Positions 43,401 through 52,293 of a stretch of 64,000 nt of DNA are shown here, one piece after another. The stretch covers positions 1 through 64,000 of the forward strand of contig NZ_FOPY01000011.1 in the NCBI RefSeq assembly GCF_900113605.1, in the 5' to 3' direction. Numbering within the stretch: position 1 is the first letter of the stretch; each line of letters opens with the position of its first letter. The stretch is from Modicisalibacter xianhensis. Lineage in GTDB: Bacteria > Pseudomonadota > Gammaproteobacteria > Pseudomonadales > Halomonadaceae. Under the pieces are notes generated by a model. It was given only the letters and a program-made list of their open reading frames with translations, was not told the origin of the DNA and searched no databases. Position numbers and translations under genes: made by a program.

Positions 43401-44328
43401 GCGCGTGGACGTCACCCTGCGCGTGTCCGGCTTCTTCCGCGATGCCTTTCCCAATGTCATGCGCCTGTTCGATGCCGCGGTACAGGCGATCGTCGATTAT
43501 GAAGAGCCAGGCAACGGCAACACCATCCGCGCGGCGGTCCTCGAGCGCCGCCAGGCCCTCGAACGCCAGGGCCTCTTGCCCGACGCGGCCGCCCGGGAGG
43601 CTCGCTATCGCGTGTTCGGCAGCCAGCCCGGCCACTATGGCACCGGCCTGAATCGGCTCATCGACAGCCGCGCCTGGAAAAGCGCGGACGATCTGGCGGA
43701 GGCCTACCTGGTTGCCGGCGCCTATGCCTACGGGCAGTTTGCCGAGTCCGGCATCGCCGCGCACCGGGCCTTCGAACGCCAGCTCGAGGGCCTGGAGGCG
43801 GTGATGCAGAACCAGGACAACCGCGAGCACGACATTCTCGACTCGAACAGCTACTACGCCTTTCAGGGCGGCATGGCCAACGCCAGCCGCGCCCTGGGCG
43901 GTCAGGCACCGGCCATCTACCACGCCGATCACGCCAACCCGGCACAGCCGCGGATTCGTTCCCTCCAGGAGGAGCTGGCCCGCGTGATTCGCTCCCGGGT
44001 ACTCAACCCCAAATGGATCGAGGCCATGCGCGAGCACGGCTACAAGGGCGCCTTCGAGATGGCCGCCACGGTGGACACCCTGTTTGCCTACGACGCCACC
44101 ACCGATCTGGTGGCCGATTACCAGTATGCCCAGGTGACCGACGCGCTGGTGCTGGACGAGGCCAACCAGCAGTTTTTACGCGCGCATAACCCCGCTGCAT
44201 TGGAAGAGATGGCCGAACGGCTGCTGGAAGCCGCCCAGCGGGGCATGTGGCAGAGCCCGGCCGAGCAGGGCGCGGCCCTGCAGGACCTGCTGCTGGAGAT
44301 CGACGAGTCACGGGAGGCCGGAGGATGA
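40489..44328 (+). CDS. cobN: Cobaltochelatase large subunit CobN
   Basis: A 1279-residue protein, the normal size of CobN/BchH-type chelatase large subunits. It binds hydrogenobyrinic acid a,c-diamide and cobalt, and the AAA+/VWA partner supplies ATP hydrolysis. Conserved stretches include VHVGKHGNLEWLPGKSTALS (around 565), PTGRNFFSVDNRSIPSP (near 880) and YGTGLNRLIDSRAW. The gene overlaps cobW by one base and cobG by 4. No frameshift is seen along its length. Confidence 0.95.
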   Translation: MHLFAAKPGGFVDDEGIVDLQQSPAEIVILSAADSSLSALAQAVERLASTTGNAYPSVRLANWMNLVKPAAYDLYEDRVLERARLVIVSLLGGSAYWRYGHERLLAWATAGQGRHLVLAPGCDEPDDALLNESSVPFASAQRVWRYLREGGVANAEQLLRFVAADCLGVGLDWQEPRAVPAALLHSPQSAARDEAALSEWQASRIPDRPVCLLLFYRSHLQGANTTVVDGLIEALKTQGLEPLAVAVTSLKEASCIDFVNHLIEQTGAMLVINTTGFSINRNPDDLGALSDEIPDCLFVGRPVVLQAILASSTEEDWQSMAAGLHSRDMAMQVVLPEMDGRIITRAVGFKSQAHYNERCQLAVTRHTLHAERAAFVARLAWRFCRLRQLPNTAKRLALVLANYPNRDGRIGNGVGLDTPASTVRLLQALAAAGYPVSDVPDDGDALIRQLQGAITNDRHGLHQRLCWQSISLDEYMAGFRRLPVSLQEAVWTRWGAPSDDPKCRQGRLMIAGIRLGETFVGIQPERDFSDGLTQSYHDTELVPPHSYLAFYLWLRDHYRVDAVVHVGKHGNLEWLPGKSTALSADCWPDVVLGPLPHFYPFIVNDPGEGAQAKRRSQAVIIDHLMPPLARAELYGDMAELEALTDEYYQALGMDPRREALLRERILAHLHRTGIDRELSQAAGGEDDERLLNELDAYLCDIKEAQIRHGLHVLGNLPPQDKLAGTLVAILRLPRGEGPAQRGLLHNLAHDLGLQVGSEGFDPLTAGTEPWTGPRPPALAGLATSTWRTAADTRERLEQLAHRLITDYVLARGCLNELARDYPATAEQCRYARERLWAAMQRGAEMEIQSLLDGLGGHFVPPGPSGAPSRGRLDTLPTGRNFFSVDNRSIPSPAAWALGEKSAQAFVERYLQDNGDYPRRLGLSVWGTATMRTGGDDIAQAFALMGVRPVWSLGSQRVIDIEVIPAMLLQRPRVDVTLRVSGFFRDAFPNVMRLFDAAVQAIVDYEEPGNGNTIRAAVLERRQALERQGLLPDAAAREARYRVFGSQPGHYGTGLNRLIDSRAWKSADDLAEAYLVAGAYAYGQFAESGIAAHRAFERQLEGLEAVMQNQDNREHDILDSNSYYAFQGGMANASRALGGQAPAIYHADHANPAQPRIRSLQEELARVIRSRVLNPKWIEAMREHGYKGAFEMAATVDTLFAYDATTDLVADYQYAQVTDALVLDEANQQFLRAHNPAALEEMAERLLEAAQRGMWQSPAEQGAALQDLLLEIDESREAGG

Positions 44329-45485
44329 CGCATGAGGTGCGCATCAAGGGCTGGTGCCCCGGTGCATGGCATCCCATGGCGACCGGCGATGGCCTGCTGG
44401 TTCGGGTGCGCCCGCGCCTGGGGCGACTCTCGCGGGCCCAGGTGCTGGCGCTGTGCGACGCGGCCGAGACCTTCGGTAGCGGCCTGCTCGAACTCACCAG
44501 CCGTGCCAATCTGCAGTTGCGTGGCGTGTCCGAGGCTGGCTGGCTCAAGCTGATGGCGTTTCTTGTCGAGCATCGGCTGGTTGCCGCAGAGCCGCACGAC
44601 GAGCGTCACCCGCCATTGCTGCTGGCACCCGAGTGGCAGGCGGGCGACGCGACCCAGCAGGCGGCCCACCGACTGCAGGCCCGCCTCGCCGAAATGCCGC
44701 CGTTGCCTGCCAAGATGGGCTTTGCCCTCGATGCCGGCGACGCACCGGTGCTGGGCGAGGCCTCGGCAGACTTTCGCCTCGAGCGAGCGGCATCGGGCGG
44801 CCTGCTCGTCCGGGCCGACGGGCGAGCGCGGGGTACCCCGGTGGCGTCGGTGGATGTCGCCGTTGCCCTTCTGGTTCGCCTGACGCACTGGTTCGTCGAC
44901 AGCGGAGGCCGAGACGCCGGACGCATGGCTCGTCATGCCGTCGCGTTGCCGGACTGGGCTCCGGCCACGGTGCGCCCTGCCGCACCCGGCGCCTGGCTGG
45001 CGTTGGGACAGCATCCGCGGGGTCGGGTGTTCGGCCTGCCATTCGGACGCGTCCCGGCAAGGGTGCTACGTGACGCCATTGCCCCTGCTGGCGTCACTGC
45101 GGTGCGGGTAACGCCCTGGCGCCGCCTGCTGGTGGAAGGCGCGGAAAAAGGCGACACGCCCCCGGCCGATGATCTGCCGGACGACGAGCGGGACACGCGC
45201 CTGCGCATGGATGCGTGTCCTGGCGCGCCCCATTGCGCTCAGGCCAGCGTGCCGACCCTGGCGCTCGCCGACCGCTTGAGCGGCCTGATCGAGGGCACCG
45301 TACATGTGTCCGGCTGCGCCAAGGGCTGCGCCCGACAGCAGCCGGCCACACTCTGCCTCACGGGACGCGCCGGCCGCTATGACCTGATACTGGGCGGACG
45401 CGCCGACGACACGCCGGCCGCGACCGGCCTTGGCGAATCCGACCTGTTAGCTTACCTGGAGACCCTGGATGCCTCACGTCTATGA
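44325..45485 (+). CDS. cobG: Precorrin-3B synthase (CobG), oxygen-dependent
   Basis: A 386-residue protein of the nitrite/sulfite reductase-like CobG family. It hydroxylates precorrin-3A at C20 with O2 to make precorrin-3B, the step that defines the aerobic pathway. The four cluster cysteines are C298-x5-C304 (DACPGAPHC) and C331-x3-C335 (SGCAKGC), as in [4Fe-4S] sirohaem-type enzymes. The N-terminus IKGWCPGAWHPM is family-like. It starts inside the cobN stop (ATGA) and overlaps cobH by 17 bases. Confidence 0.9.
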   Translation: MTHEVRIKGWCPGAWHPMATGDGLLVRVRPRLGRLSRAQVLALCDAAETFGSGLLELTSRANLQLRGVSEAGWLKLMAFLVEHRLVAAEPHDERHPPLLLAPEWQAGDATQQAAHRLQARLAEMPPLPAKMGFALDAGDAPVLGEASADFRLERAASGGLLVRADGRARGTPVASVDVAVALLVRLTHWFVDSGGRDAGRMARHAVALPDWAPATVRPAAPGAWLALGQHPRGRVFGLPFGRVPARVLRDAIAPAGVTAVRVTPWRRLLVEGAEKGDTPPADDLPDDERDTRLRMDACPGAPHCAQASVPTLALADRLSGLIEGTVHVSGCAKGCARQQPATLCLTGRAGRYDLILGGRADDTPAATGLGESDLLAYLETLDASRL

Positions 45486-46098
45486 AACGGAAGGACCGGC
45501 TATCTACCGCGAGTCCTTTGCCATCATCCGGCGCGAGGCCGAGCTGGAGCGCTTCTCGGAAGAGGAAGAGCCGGTGGCGGTGCGCATGATCCATGCTGCA
45601 GGGTTGGTGGAACTTGCCGCGCACATTCATTTCCGTGGCGACGCCGTGAACCGGGCACGAGAGGCGCTGCAGCAGGGCGCGCCGATCCTGTGCGATGCAC
45701 GCATGGTTTCCGAGGGCATCACCCGCAAGCGCCTGCCGGCAGGCAACGCCATTATCTGTACCCTGCACGATGACCGGGTGCCCGACCTGGCCCGGGACAT
45801 GGCCAACACGCGCTCGGCGGCGGCCGTGGAACTCTGGCGGCCCTACCTGGACGGCGCGGTGGTGGCGATCGGCAATGCCCCCACGGCGCTGTTTCACCTG
45901 CTTAACATGCTGGAGGAGCCCGGCTGCCCCCGGCCGGCGGCTATCGTCGGCTGCCCGGTAGGCTTCGTCGGCGCCGCCGAATCCAAGCAGGCCTTGTGGG
46001 AGAGCGCTTCGGTGCCCTCTTGTATCGTGCGTGGCCGACTCGGCGGTAGCGCGGTGACAGTCGCGGCCATCAATGCCATGGCGGACCGCACGGAATGA
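45469..46098 (+). CDS. cobH: Precorrin-8X methylmutase
   Basis: A 209-residue CobH/CbiC protein that moves a methyl group from C11 to C12 to give hydrogenobyrinic acid. The likely catalytic histidine is H42 in VRMIHAAGLVEL. Other family landmarks are ILCDARMVSEGI and VGFVGAAESKQAL. It overlaps cobG upstream and cobI downstream (ATGA). Confidence 0.94.
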   Translation: MPHVYETEGPAIYRESFAIIRREAELERFSEEEEPVAVRMIHAAGLVELAAHIHFRGDAVNRAREALQQGAPILCDARMVSEGITRKRLPAGNAIICTLHDDRVPDLARDMANTRSAAAVELWRPYLDGAVVAIGNAPTALFHLLNMLEEPGCPRPAAIVGCPVGFVGAAESKQALWESASVPSCIVRGRLGGSAVTVAAINAMADRTE

Positions 46099-46829
46099 GT
46101 ACCATGCAACCGAGAACCATCCATGGGGTCGGCCTCGGGCCCGGCAGCCAGGACCTGATGAGCGTGCGTGCGGATCGACTGATTCGCCAGGCATCGCACG
46201 TCGCGTATTTCCGCAAGAAGGGCCGGACCGGGCATGCCCGCAGCATCGTGGACGGCATGCTGGCGCCCGATGTCATCGAACTGCCCATGGAATACCCGGT
46301 CACTACCGAGATCCCGTTCCACGATCCCCGCTACAACGCCTTGCTGGCGGATTTCTATGCCACGAGCGTCGCACGGCTGGCCGAGATCGCCGAGACGGGA
46401 GGCGATGTGGTGGTGCTGTGCGAGGGCGACCCGTTCTTCTACGGCTCCTTCATGCACCTGTACGCACGCCTGCAAGGGCGAGTGCCGGTCGCGGTGGTGC
46501 CCGGCATCACCGGCATGTCGGCGGCCTGGACCGCCACCGGCCAGCCGGTGACCTGGGGCGACGATATCATGACCGTGCTGATGGGCACGCTGCCGGAAGC
46601 CACCCTGGCCGAGCACATGACCAAGACCGATGCCCTGGTGGTGATGAAGATCGGCCGCAACCTGGACAAGGTCGGGCGGGCGCTGGCCCGGGCCGGCCGG
46701 GTGGACGAGGCCTGGCTGATCGAGTACGCCGCCATGCCGCAGGAGCGTGTGCTGCCGTTCCGCGATGCCGGCGATAGTGCGCCGTACTTTTCCATTTTGC
46801 TGGTACATGGCCAGGGGAGGCGCCCATGA
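46095..46829 (+). CDS. cobI: Precorrin-2 C20-methyltransferase
   Basis: A 244-residue SAM-dependent methyltransferase. The N-terminal loop GVGLGPGSQDLMSV and the region CEGDPFFYGSFMHLYARL match CobI, and VPGITGMSAAWTATGQPV is the third family motif. It converts precorrin-2 to precorrin-3A, the first committed step after the CysG/CobA branch. It overlaps cobH and cobJ by 4 bases each. Confidence 0.94.
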   Translation: MSTMQPRTIHGVGLGPGSQDLMSVRADRLIRQASHVAYFRKKGRTGHARSIVDGMLAPDVIELPMEYPVTTEIPFHDPRYNALLADFYATSVARLAEIAETGGDVVVLCEGDPFFYGSFMHLYARLQGRVPVAVVPGITGMSAAWTATGQPVTWGDDIMTVLMGTLPEATLAEHMTKTDALVVMKIGRNLDKVGRALARAGRVDEAWLIEYAAMPQERVLPFRDAGDSAPYFSILLVHGQGRRP

Positions 46830-47608
46830 GGGATCACGGCAAGGACACGCGCGGCTGGCTGAACGTCGTTGGCCTCGGCCCCGGCGCGGAAGCGATGATC
46901 ACCCCGGAAGTCTCCGCCGTCCTGGCCGAAGCCACCGATGTGGTGGGGTACGTCCCCTATGTCGAGCGCATACCGCCGCGGCCTGGCTTGACGCGCCACG
47001 GCTCGGACAACCGCGAGGAAATCCGGCGGGCTGAACAGGCGCTGCGGATGGCCGCCGACGGTCGCCGGGTGGTGATCGTCTCCTCGGGCGATCCCGGGGT
47101 GTTCGCCATGGGCGCGGCCGTCTTCGAGGCCGTGGAGTCAGGAGAGCCGGCATGGCGTGAGCTGGACATTCGAGTCATGCCCGGCATTTCCGCCATGCTG
47201 GCCGCCAGTGCACGCCTGGGAGCGCCGCTGGGCCATGATTTCTGCTGTATCAACCTGTCGGACAACCTCAAGACCCGGGCCCTGATCGAGAAACGCCTGC
47301 GCCTGGCCGCCGAGGCCGACTTCGCCATGGCCTTCTACAACCCCCGCTCCAGGGCTCGGCCGGACGGCTTCGCGCGCGCCCTGGACGTGCTGCGAGAGAC
47401 CTGCGGACCGCAGCGCCTGATCATGTTCGCGCGCGCCGTCTCCACCCCGGAGGAGTCCCTTCGGGTCACGACCCTGGCCGACGCCACGCCGGACATGGCC
47501 GACATGCGCACCCTGGTGATAGTGGGCTCCAGCCTGACACGGCGTATCGCGCGCAATGGAGCGCCGTGGGTCTATACGCCGCGCTCGACGCCAGGGGCAG
47601 CGCCATGA
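46826..47608 (+). CDS. cobJ: Precorrin-3B C17-methyltransferase
   Basis: A 260-residue corrin methyltransferase with NVVGLGPGAEAMITPEV near the N-terminus, SSGDPGVFAMGAAVFE and MPGISAMLAASARLGAPLG. It methylates C17 and drives ring contraction to precorrin-4. The long N-terminal YVPYVERIPPRPGLTRHGSD insert is normal for CobJ. Its last 37 bases overlap the end of the oppositely oriented cobK gene. Confidence 0.94.
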   Translation: MRDHGKDTRGWLNVVGLGPGAEAMITPEVSAVLAEATDVVGYVPYVERIPPRPGLTRHGSDNREEIRRAEQALRMAADGRRVVIVSSGDPGVFAMGAAVFEAVESGEPAWRELDIRVMPGISAMLAASARLGAPLGHDFCCINLSDNLKTRALIEKRLRLAAEADFAMAFYNPRSRARPDGFARALDVLRETCGPQRLIMFARAVSTPEESLRVTTLADATPDMADMRTLVIVGSSLTRRIARNGAPWVYTPRSTPGAAP

Positions 47609-48330
47609 GCCAGCCACGCCAGCACCGCCTCGACGGAGTGCACCTCTCGACGCCGCGGCAGGGCCGGACGCTCGATCATCACCACCGGCAGGCCCAGTTG
47701 GCGCGCGGCAGTGAGCTTGGATACCGCCCCCTGGCCACCGGCGTTCTTGGCCACGATGCGCTCGATGCCATGCGCCCGGAGCAGGGCCAGGTCGCCCTCC
47801 AGCGTGAAAGGGCCCCGATCGATGGTCAGGCTGTGCTGCGGCAGGGGCGGTGGCGCCTCGGGGCGGTCGACCAGCCGCAGTACGTAATGATGCTGAGGAC
47901 GTGCCGCGAAGGCGGCCAGGTGCATGCGCCCAATCGCCAGCAGTATCCGCTGCGAGGGGCCGGACAGGGCCGCTACCGCCGCCTCGATACCGGAGACCCG
48001 CTGCCAGCGGTCACCGGGTGCCGGGGCCCAGGGCGGCCGGCTCAGGGCAATAATCGCCACACCGCAGCGTTCGGCCGCTGCCAGGGCGTGGCGACTCATC
48101 TGCTCGGCAAAGGGGTGTGTGGCATCGACCAGGTGAGTAATGCGCTGTTCCATCAGAAAGGCGGCCAACCCCGCCACGCCACCGAAGCCGCCGACGCGCG
48201 TGGGCAGCGGTTGCGGCTTGGGCGCGGCCACCCGTCCGGCATAGCTGAACACGGCCGGCATGTCGTGCTCGGCCAAGGCCTTGGCCAGGGCGCTGGCTTC
48301 GCTGGTACCGCCCAGAATCAGGACTTTCAT
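47572..48330 (-). CDS. cobK: Precorrin-6A reductase
   Basis: A 252-residue Rossmann-like protein. It begins MKVLILGGTSEASALAKAL, the typical CobK nucleotide loop, and continues with VDATHPFAEQMSRHAL and VAKNAGGQGAVSKLTAAR. It reduces precorrin-6A to precorrin-6B with NADPH. It is the only gene of the plus-strand cob block on the opposite strand. It ends inside cobJ and its ATG (48328-48330) overlaps the cobL ATG (48329-48331). Its promoter must therefore lie inside cobL. Confidence 0.93.
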   Translation of the reverse strand: MKVLILGGTSEASALAKALAEHDMPAVFSYAGRVAAPKPQPLPTRVGGFGGVAGLAAFLMEQRITHLVDATHPFAEQMSRHALAAAERCGVAIIALSRPPWAPAPGDRWQRVSGIEAAVAALSGPSQRILLAIGRMHLAAFAARPQHHYVLRLVDRPEAPPPLPQHSLTIDRGPFTLEGDLALLRAHGIERIVAKNAGGQGAVSKLTAARQLGLPVVMIERPALPRRREVHSVEAVLAWLAHGAAPGVERGV

Positions 48331-49540
48331 GATGACCGACGTTGACGACGCTCCCTGGCTGACGTTGCTGGGCTGGGGCGAGAGTGGCACAGCAGGGCTG
48401 ACAGCGGCAAGCCGCGACGCGCTGGAGAATGCCGAGGTGGTCTTCGGCGCGCGCCGCCACCTGCGCCTGTTGCCTCGCTTGCCCGCCGAAGTTCGGGAAT
48501 GGCCGGTCCCCTTCGCGGACGGCCTGCCACTGCTGTTGGCCGAGCGCGGCCGCCGGGTCGTCATGCTGGTCTCGGGCGACCCTTTCTGGTTCGGGGCCGG
48601 TACCACCCTGACGAGCCAGCTGAACGCCGGGGAGTGGCGGGCCGTGCCGAGCCCCTCCACTTTCAGCCTGGCAGCGTCGCGGCTGGGCTGGTCGCTGGAA
48701 GGCTGTGTGTGCCTGGGGCTGCATGCCAAGCCACTGACGCGCATGCGTCCCTACCTGCATCAGGGAAGACGCCTGCTGGTGCTGCTGCGCGATGGTGATG
48801 CAGTGACCGAACTGGCCGCTCTGCTGGTGCGCTTCGGCTTCGGGGCGACACGGTTGCATGTGCTGGAAGCCTTGGGCGGAGACGACGAGCGGTGTCGTGC
48901 CCTGCCGGTCGACGCCGCCCTGCCGGACGATATCGCCCATCCGGTCGCGGTAGGGCTGGAAATCGCCGGAGACGGGCCGGCCCTGCCGCGGGCCCCTGGC
49001 CTGCCGGATACGTGGTTCGAGCATGATGGCCAGATCACCAAGCAGGTGGTTCGCGCCATGACCCTCGCGGCCCTGGCGCCGATGCCGGGCGAGCGCTTGT
49101 GGGATATCGGCACCGGCTCGGGCTCGATCGCCATCGAGTGGCTGCTGGCCTACCCGGACACCCAGGCCCTGGCCTTCGAGCCCCACCGCGAGCGTGCCGC
49201 GCGCGCACGTCGCAATGCTCACCGGCTGGGCGTCGACTGGCTGGAGGTAATCGAGGGAAGCGCCCCCGCTGTGCTCGACGATGCGCCACTGCCCGACGCG
49301 GTGTTCATCGGCGGCGGCCTGTCGCAGGCCTTGCTGGAAACGCTGTGGCAGCGTCTGCCGGCAGGCGTGCGCCTCGTGGCCAATGCAGTCACCCTGGAAT
49401 CCGAAGCGCTGCTGGCACACTGGCAACAACAGATGGGCGGGGAACTGCTGCGTCTCGAGCTGGCGAGTGCCGTTCCCCTCGGTACGCGGCGGGGCTGGCA
49501 GGCCAGTTATCCCATCGTGCAGTGGCGGGTCAGGCGGTAA
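48329..49540 (+). CDS. cobL: Precorrin-6Y C5,15-methyltransferase (decarboxylating)
   Basis: A 403-residue two-domain enzyme. The N-terminal CbiE-type domain (about 1-200, LTLLGWGESGTAGLT, SGDPFWFGAGTTL) methylates C5. The C-terminal CbiT-type domain (about 215-403, with the SAM motif LWDIGTGSGSIAIEW) methylates C15 and decarboxylates the C12 acetate. Two ATGs (48329 and 48332) are possible; AGGA upstream inside cobK serves as a ribosome site. It overlaps cobE through TAATG. Confidence 0.94.
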   Translation: MMTDVDDAPWLTLLGWGESGTAGLTAASRDALENAEVVFGARRHLRLLPRLPAEVREWPVPFADGLPLLLAERGRRVVMLVSGDPFWFGAGTTLTSQLNAGEWRAVPSPSTFSLAASRLGWSLEGCVCLGLHAKPLTRMRPYLHQGRRLLVLLRDGDAVTELAALLVRFGFGATRLHVLEALGGDDERCRALPVDAALPDDIAHPVAVGLEIAGDGPALPRAPGLPDTWFEHDGQITKQVVRAMTLAALAPMPGERLWDIGTGSGSIAIEWLLAYPDTQALAFEPHRERAARARRNAHRLGVDWLEVIEGSAPAVLDDAPLPDAVFIGGGLSQALLETLWQRLPAGVRLVANAVTLESEALLAHWQQQMGGELLRLELASAVPLGTRRGWQASYPIVQWRVRR

Positions 49541-49929
49541 TGGCAGGTAACGCATTGACCGTGGCCGGATTCGGCTTTCGCCGGGGCGCACGGCTGGCTT
49601 CGCTGGAGGACGCGCTGGCAATGCTCGAGGCATGTCACGGCTCCATCGATCGGCTGGCCGCGACACAATCGATGTGGCCACTGGTTCGTGAGCTGGGATG
49701 GGCGCGACGTATCGCGGTGATTACCGTGCCCGACGCCACCCTGCCATCGGCCACCACACTCACCCGTTCCGCACACAGCTTGCGGGCACGAGGCACGGGC
49801 AGCGTCGCCGAGGCCGTTGCGCTGCTGGCGGCGGGCCCCGGGGCGACCCTGCTTGGTCCGCGCCTGGTGTCGGCGGACCGTCGGGCGACCGCTGCGCTGG
49901 CACGACGCAGGCTAGGAGGCTGCACATGA
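49540..49929 (+). CDS. cobE: Cobalamin biosynthesis protein CobE (CbiG C-terminal family)
   Basis: A 129-residue protein with the CobE/CbiG_C sequences [20 protein letters not shown] and [13 protein letters not shown]. CobE is needed in the aerobic pathway and binds late intermediates, although its exact chemical role is not settled. It starts inside the cobL stop (TAATG) and overlaps cobM by 4 bases. Confidence 0.88.
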   Translation: MAGNALTVAGFGFRRGARLASLEDALAMLEACHGSIDRLAATQSMWPLVRELGWARRIAVITVPDATLPSATTLTRSAHSLRARGTGSVAEAVALLAAGPGATLLGPRLVSADRRATAALARRRLGGCT

Positions 49930-50732
49930 CGATACACTTCATTGGTGCCGGTCCCGGAGCACCGGACCTTTTGACCTTACGCGGGCGCGACCTCATCGCT
50001 GCCTGCCCGGTCTGCCTGTACGCAGGGTCGCTGGTGCCTGAGCAAGTCCTCGAGCATTGCCCGGAAGGCGCCCGTATCGTCAACACCGCGCCGCTGTCCC
50101 TGGACGACATCATCGACGAGATGCGCCGCGCCCACGCCTCGGGCCTGGATGTGGCCCGCCTGCATTCCGGCGACCTGTCGGTATGGTCCGCCATGGGGGA
50201 GCAGTTGCGCCGGCTGCGTGAGCTGGACATTTCCTATGCCATCACCCCCGGCGTGCCCGCTTTCGCCGCCGCCGCGGCGACCCTGGGCCAGGAGCTGACC
50301 TTGCCCGGGGTTGCCCAGTCCGTGGTGCTGACGCGGACACCGGGCCGCGCCAGCGCCATGCCGCCCGGCGAAACCCTGGCCAACTTCGCCAGCAGCGGCG
50401 CCACCCTGGCAATCCATCTTTCCATCCATAACCTGGCCCAGGTGGTTGACGATCTGATGCCGTTCTACGGTGCCGACTGCCCGGTCGCCATCGTCTGGCG
50501 GGCCACTTGGCCCGATGAGCGAGTGGTTCGCGGGCGTCTGGCAACGATCCTCTCCCGAGCGGACGGCGGCATGCAGCGCACGGCCCTGATCCTGGTGGGC
50601 CCGGCGCTAGACAACACGGATTTCCAGGAAAGCTGCCTGTACTCGCTCGGCTACGACCGCCGCTTCCGCCCCCAGTCGGCGGACTCGCCTTTTGCCGGCA
50701 GCGTGCCCGGTAACGGGAGCAGCGACGCATGA
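49926..50732 (+). CDS. cobM: Precorrin-4 C11-methyltransferase
   Basis: A 268-residue corrin methyltransferase with [36 protein letters not shown] and [19 protein letters not shown]. It methylates C11 of precorrin-4 to give precorrin-5. The start overlaps the cobE stop and its stop overlaps the cobF start (ATGA on both sides), so translation is coupled. Confidence 0.95.
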   Translation: MTIHFIGAGPGAPDLLTLRGRDLIAACPVCLYAGSLVPEQVLEHCPEGARIVNTAPLSLDDIIDEMRRAHASGLDVARLHSGDLSVWSAMGEQLRRLRELDISYAITPGVPAFAAAAATLGQELTLPGVAQSVVLTRTPGRASAMPPGETLANFASSGATLAIHLSIHNLAQVVDDLMPFYGADCPVAIVWRATWPDERVVRGRLATILSRADGGMQRTALILVGPALDNTDFQESCLYSLGYDRRFRPQSADSPFAGSVPGNGSSDA

Positions 50733-51547
50733 TCACGCTATCGCTGATCGGTATCGGCACGGGCAATCCCGACCATGTCACCCTGGCTGCGGTGCGGGCG
50801 CTCAACGAGGCAGATCTCATCCTGCTACCACGCAAGGGCGACGCCAAGTCGGACCTCATCGACCTGCGCCGGTTGTTGTGTCGCAACCTTCTAGACGATC
50901 CAGACCGGACCCGGGTCGTGGAATTCGACCTGCCCCGTCGCGACGCCCAGGCCGATTACCTGAGTGCAGTGGAGGCCTGGCATGCAGCGATTGCCGATGC
51001 CTGGGCGGCACTTATCGAGACCCACCTGCCCCGGGGCGGGCAGGTGGGCATGTTGATCTGGGGCGATCCCTCGCTGTATGACAGCAGCTTGCGCATCGCC
51101 AGTCGTCTCGAAACTTGCATGAAAGGCTGCACGAAAGGCACCGCCGGGTACCCGGTCGAGGTGAAGGTGATACCGGGCATCACCAGCTTGCAGGTGCTTA
51201 CCGCCGAGCACCGGATACCCCTCAATGCCCTCGCCGAGCCGGTCCAGATCACCACGGGGCGGCGCCTGCGCGAACACGGCTGGCCCGACGGGGCAGCCAC
51301 TATCGCCGTGATGCTCGACAGCGGGGGCGCCTTCGAGTCACTCGTCCCCGAAGGCCTCTATATCTGGTGGGGGGCCTACCTGGGCATGGACAAGCAGTGC
51401 CTGCTCGACGGCTGGCTGGCCGACGTGGCGCCGTCGATCCTCGAGCGCCGCGCCGCCCTGCGCGAGCGGCATGGCTGGATCATGGACATCTACCTGCTGG
51501 CCCGCTCACCGCTGGGTGTCGGCGTCCGGCACCGCGACGATCAATGA
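50729..51547 (+). CDS. cobF: Precorrin-6A synthase (deacetylating)
   Basis: A 272-residue protein with [35 protein letters not shown] and [18 protein letters not shown]. CobF methylates C1 and removes the C20-derived acetyl group, a step found only in the aerobic route. It overlaps cobM and is followed by bluB. Confidence 0.94.
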   Translation: MITLSLIGIGTGNPDHVTLAAVRALNEADLILLPRKGDAKSDLIDLRRLLCRNLLDDPDRTRVVEFDLPRRDAQADYLSAVEAWHAAIADAWAALIETHLPRGGQVGMLIWGDPSLYDSSLRIASRLETCMKGCTKGTAGYPVEVKVIPGITSLQVLTAEHRIPLNALAEPVQITTGRRLREHGWPDGAATIAVMLDSGGAFESLVPEGLYIWWGAYLGMDKQCLLDGWLADVAPSILERRAALRERHGWIMDIYLLARSPLGVGVRHRDDQ

Positions 51548-51567
51548 AGTCTTCAGGAGAAAGCCCC

Positions 51568-52293
51568 ATGGCAGAACCGAGCGGGCGTCCCGACCACGCC
51601 TTTTCCGACGCGCAGCGGCACGGCGTCTACCGGGCCATCCACGAACGCCGCGATGTGCGTGCCCAGTTCCTGCCGGACCCCATTGCGCCCGAGATACTGG
51701 CACGCCTGCTGGACGCCGCCCATCACGCCCCGTCGGTGGGCTTCATGCAGCCCTGGGACTTCCTGCTGATCGACAGCCGGGACGTGCGCGAGCGGGTACA
51801 CTGGCTCTTCCTGAACGCGAATGCCAAGGCGGCCGAGTGCCATGCCGGCGAGCGCGGGCTGCTCTACCGGCGTCTCAAGCTCGAGGGCATCCTGGAGAGC
51901 CCGCTCAACCTGTGCATCACCTGCGACCGGAGCCGAGGCGGCGAGCATGTCCTGGGGCGCCACAGCATCGTCGAGACGGACCTGTTCAGTACCTGCCTGG
52001 CGGTGCAGAACCTGTGGCTGGCGGCCCGTGCCGAGGGTATCGGCGTCGGCTGGGTCAGCATCCTCGACCCGACCGAACTGGCCGGCATATTGGGACTGCC
52101 GGCATCGGTGTATCCCCTGGCCTATCTGTGCCTGGGCTATGTCAGCGATTTCCCCGACCGGCCGGAGCTCGCACGCGCCGGTTGGCGACAGCGCCTGCCA
52201 CTGGCCGAGCGGATACATGACAATGGCTGGGGCCAGCTTATGGACTCGCCTGCCCTGATGACGGCACTCGACGCCCTGGAGCCACGCCGATGA
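51568..52293 (+). CDS. bluB: 5,6-dimethylbenzimidazole synthase BluB
   Basis: A 241-residue nitroreductase-fold flavoenzyme. It has [35 protein letters not shown] and [10 protein letters not shown], matching BluB, which breaks down reduced FMN with O2 to give the B12 lower ligand. I prefer the ATG at 51568, which has AGGAGA at a proper distance; an in-frame ATG at 51544 overlapping the cobF stop would add eight residues. It overlaps cobQ as ATGA. Its presence shows the cell can make its own DMB. Confidence 0.92.
   Translation: MAEPSGRPDHAFSDAQRHGVYRAIHERRDVRAQFLPDPIAPEILARLLDAAHHAPSVGFMQPWDFLLIDSRDVRERVHWLFLNANAKAAECHAGERGLLYRRLKLEGILESPLNLCITCDRSRGGEHVLGRHSIVETDLFSTCLAVQNLWLAARAEGIGVGWVSILDPTELAGILGLPASVYPLAYLCLGYVSDFPDRPELARAGWRQRLPLAERIHDNGWGQLMDSPALMTALDALEPRR

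Noticed and set aside
48011-49681. Minus-strand frame through cobL that is continuous with the antisense of cobK
   Set aside because: cobK in its own frame begins at 48330 with a perfect family N-terminus. The longer frame is in a different register and has no motif.
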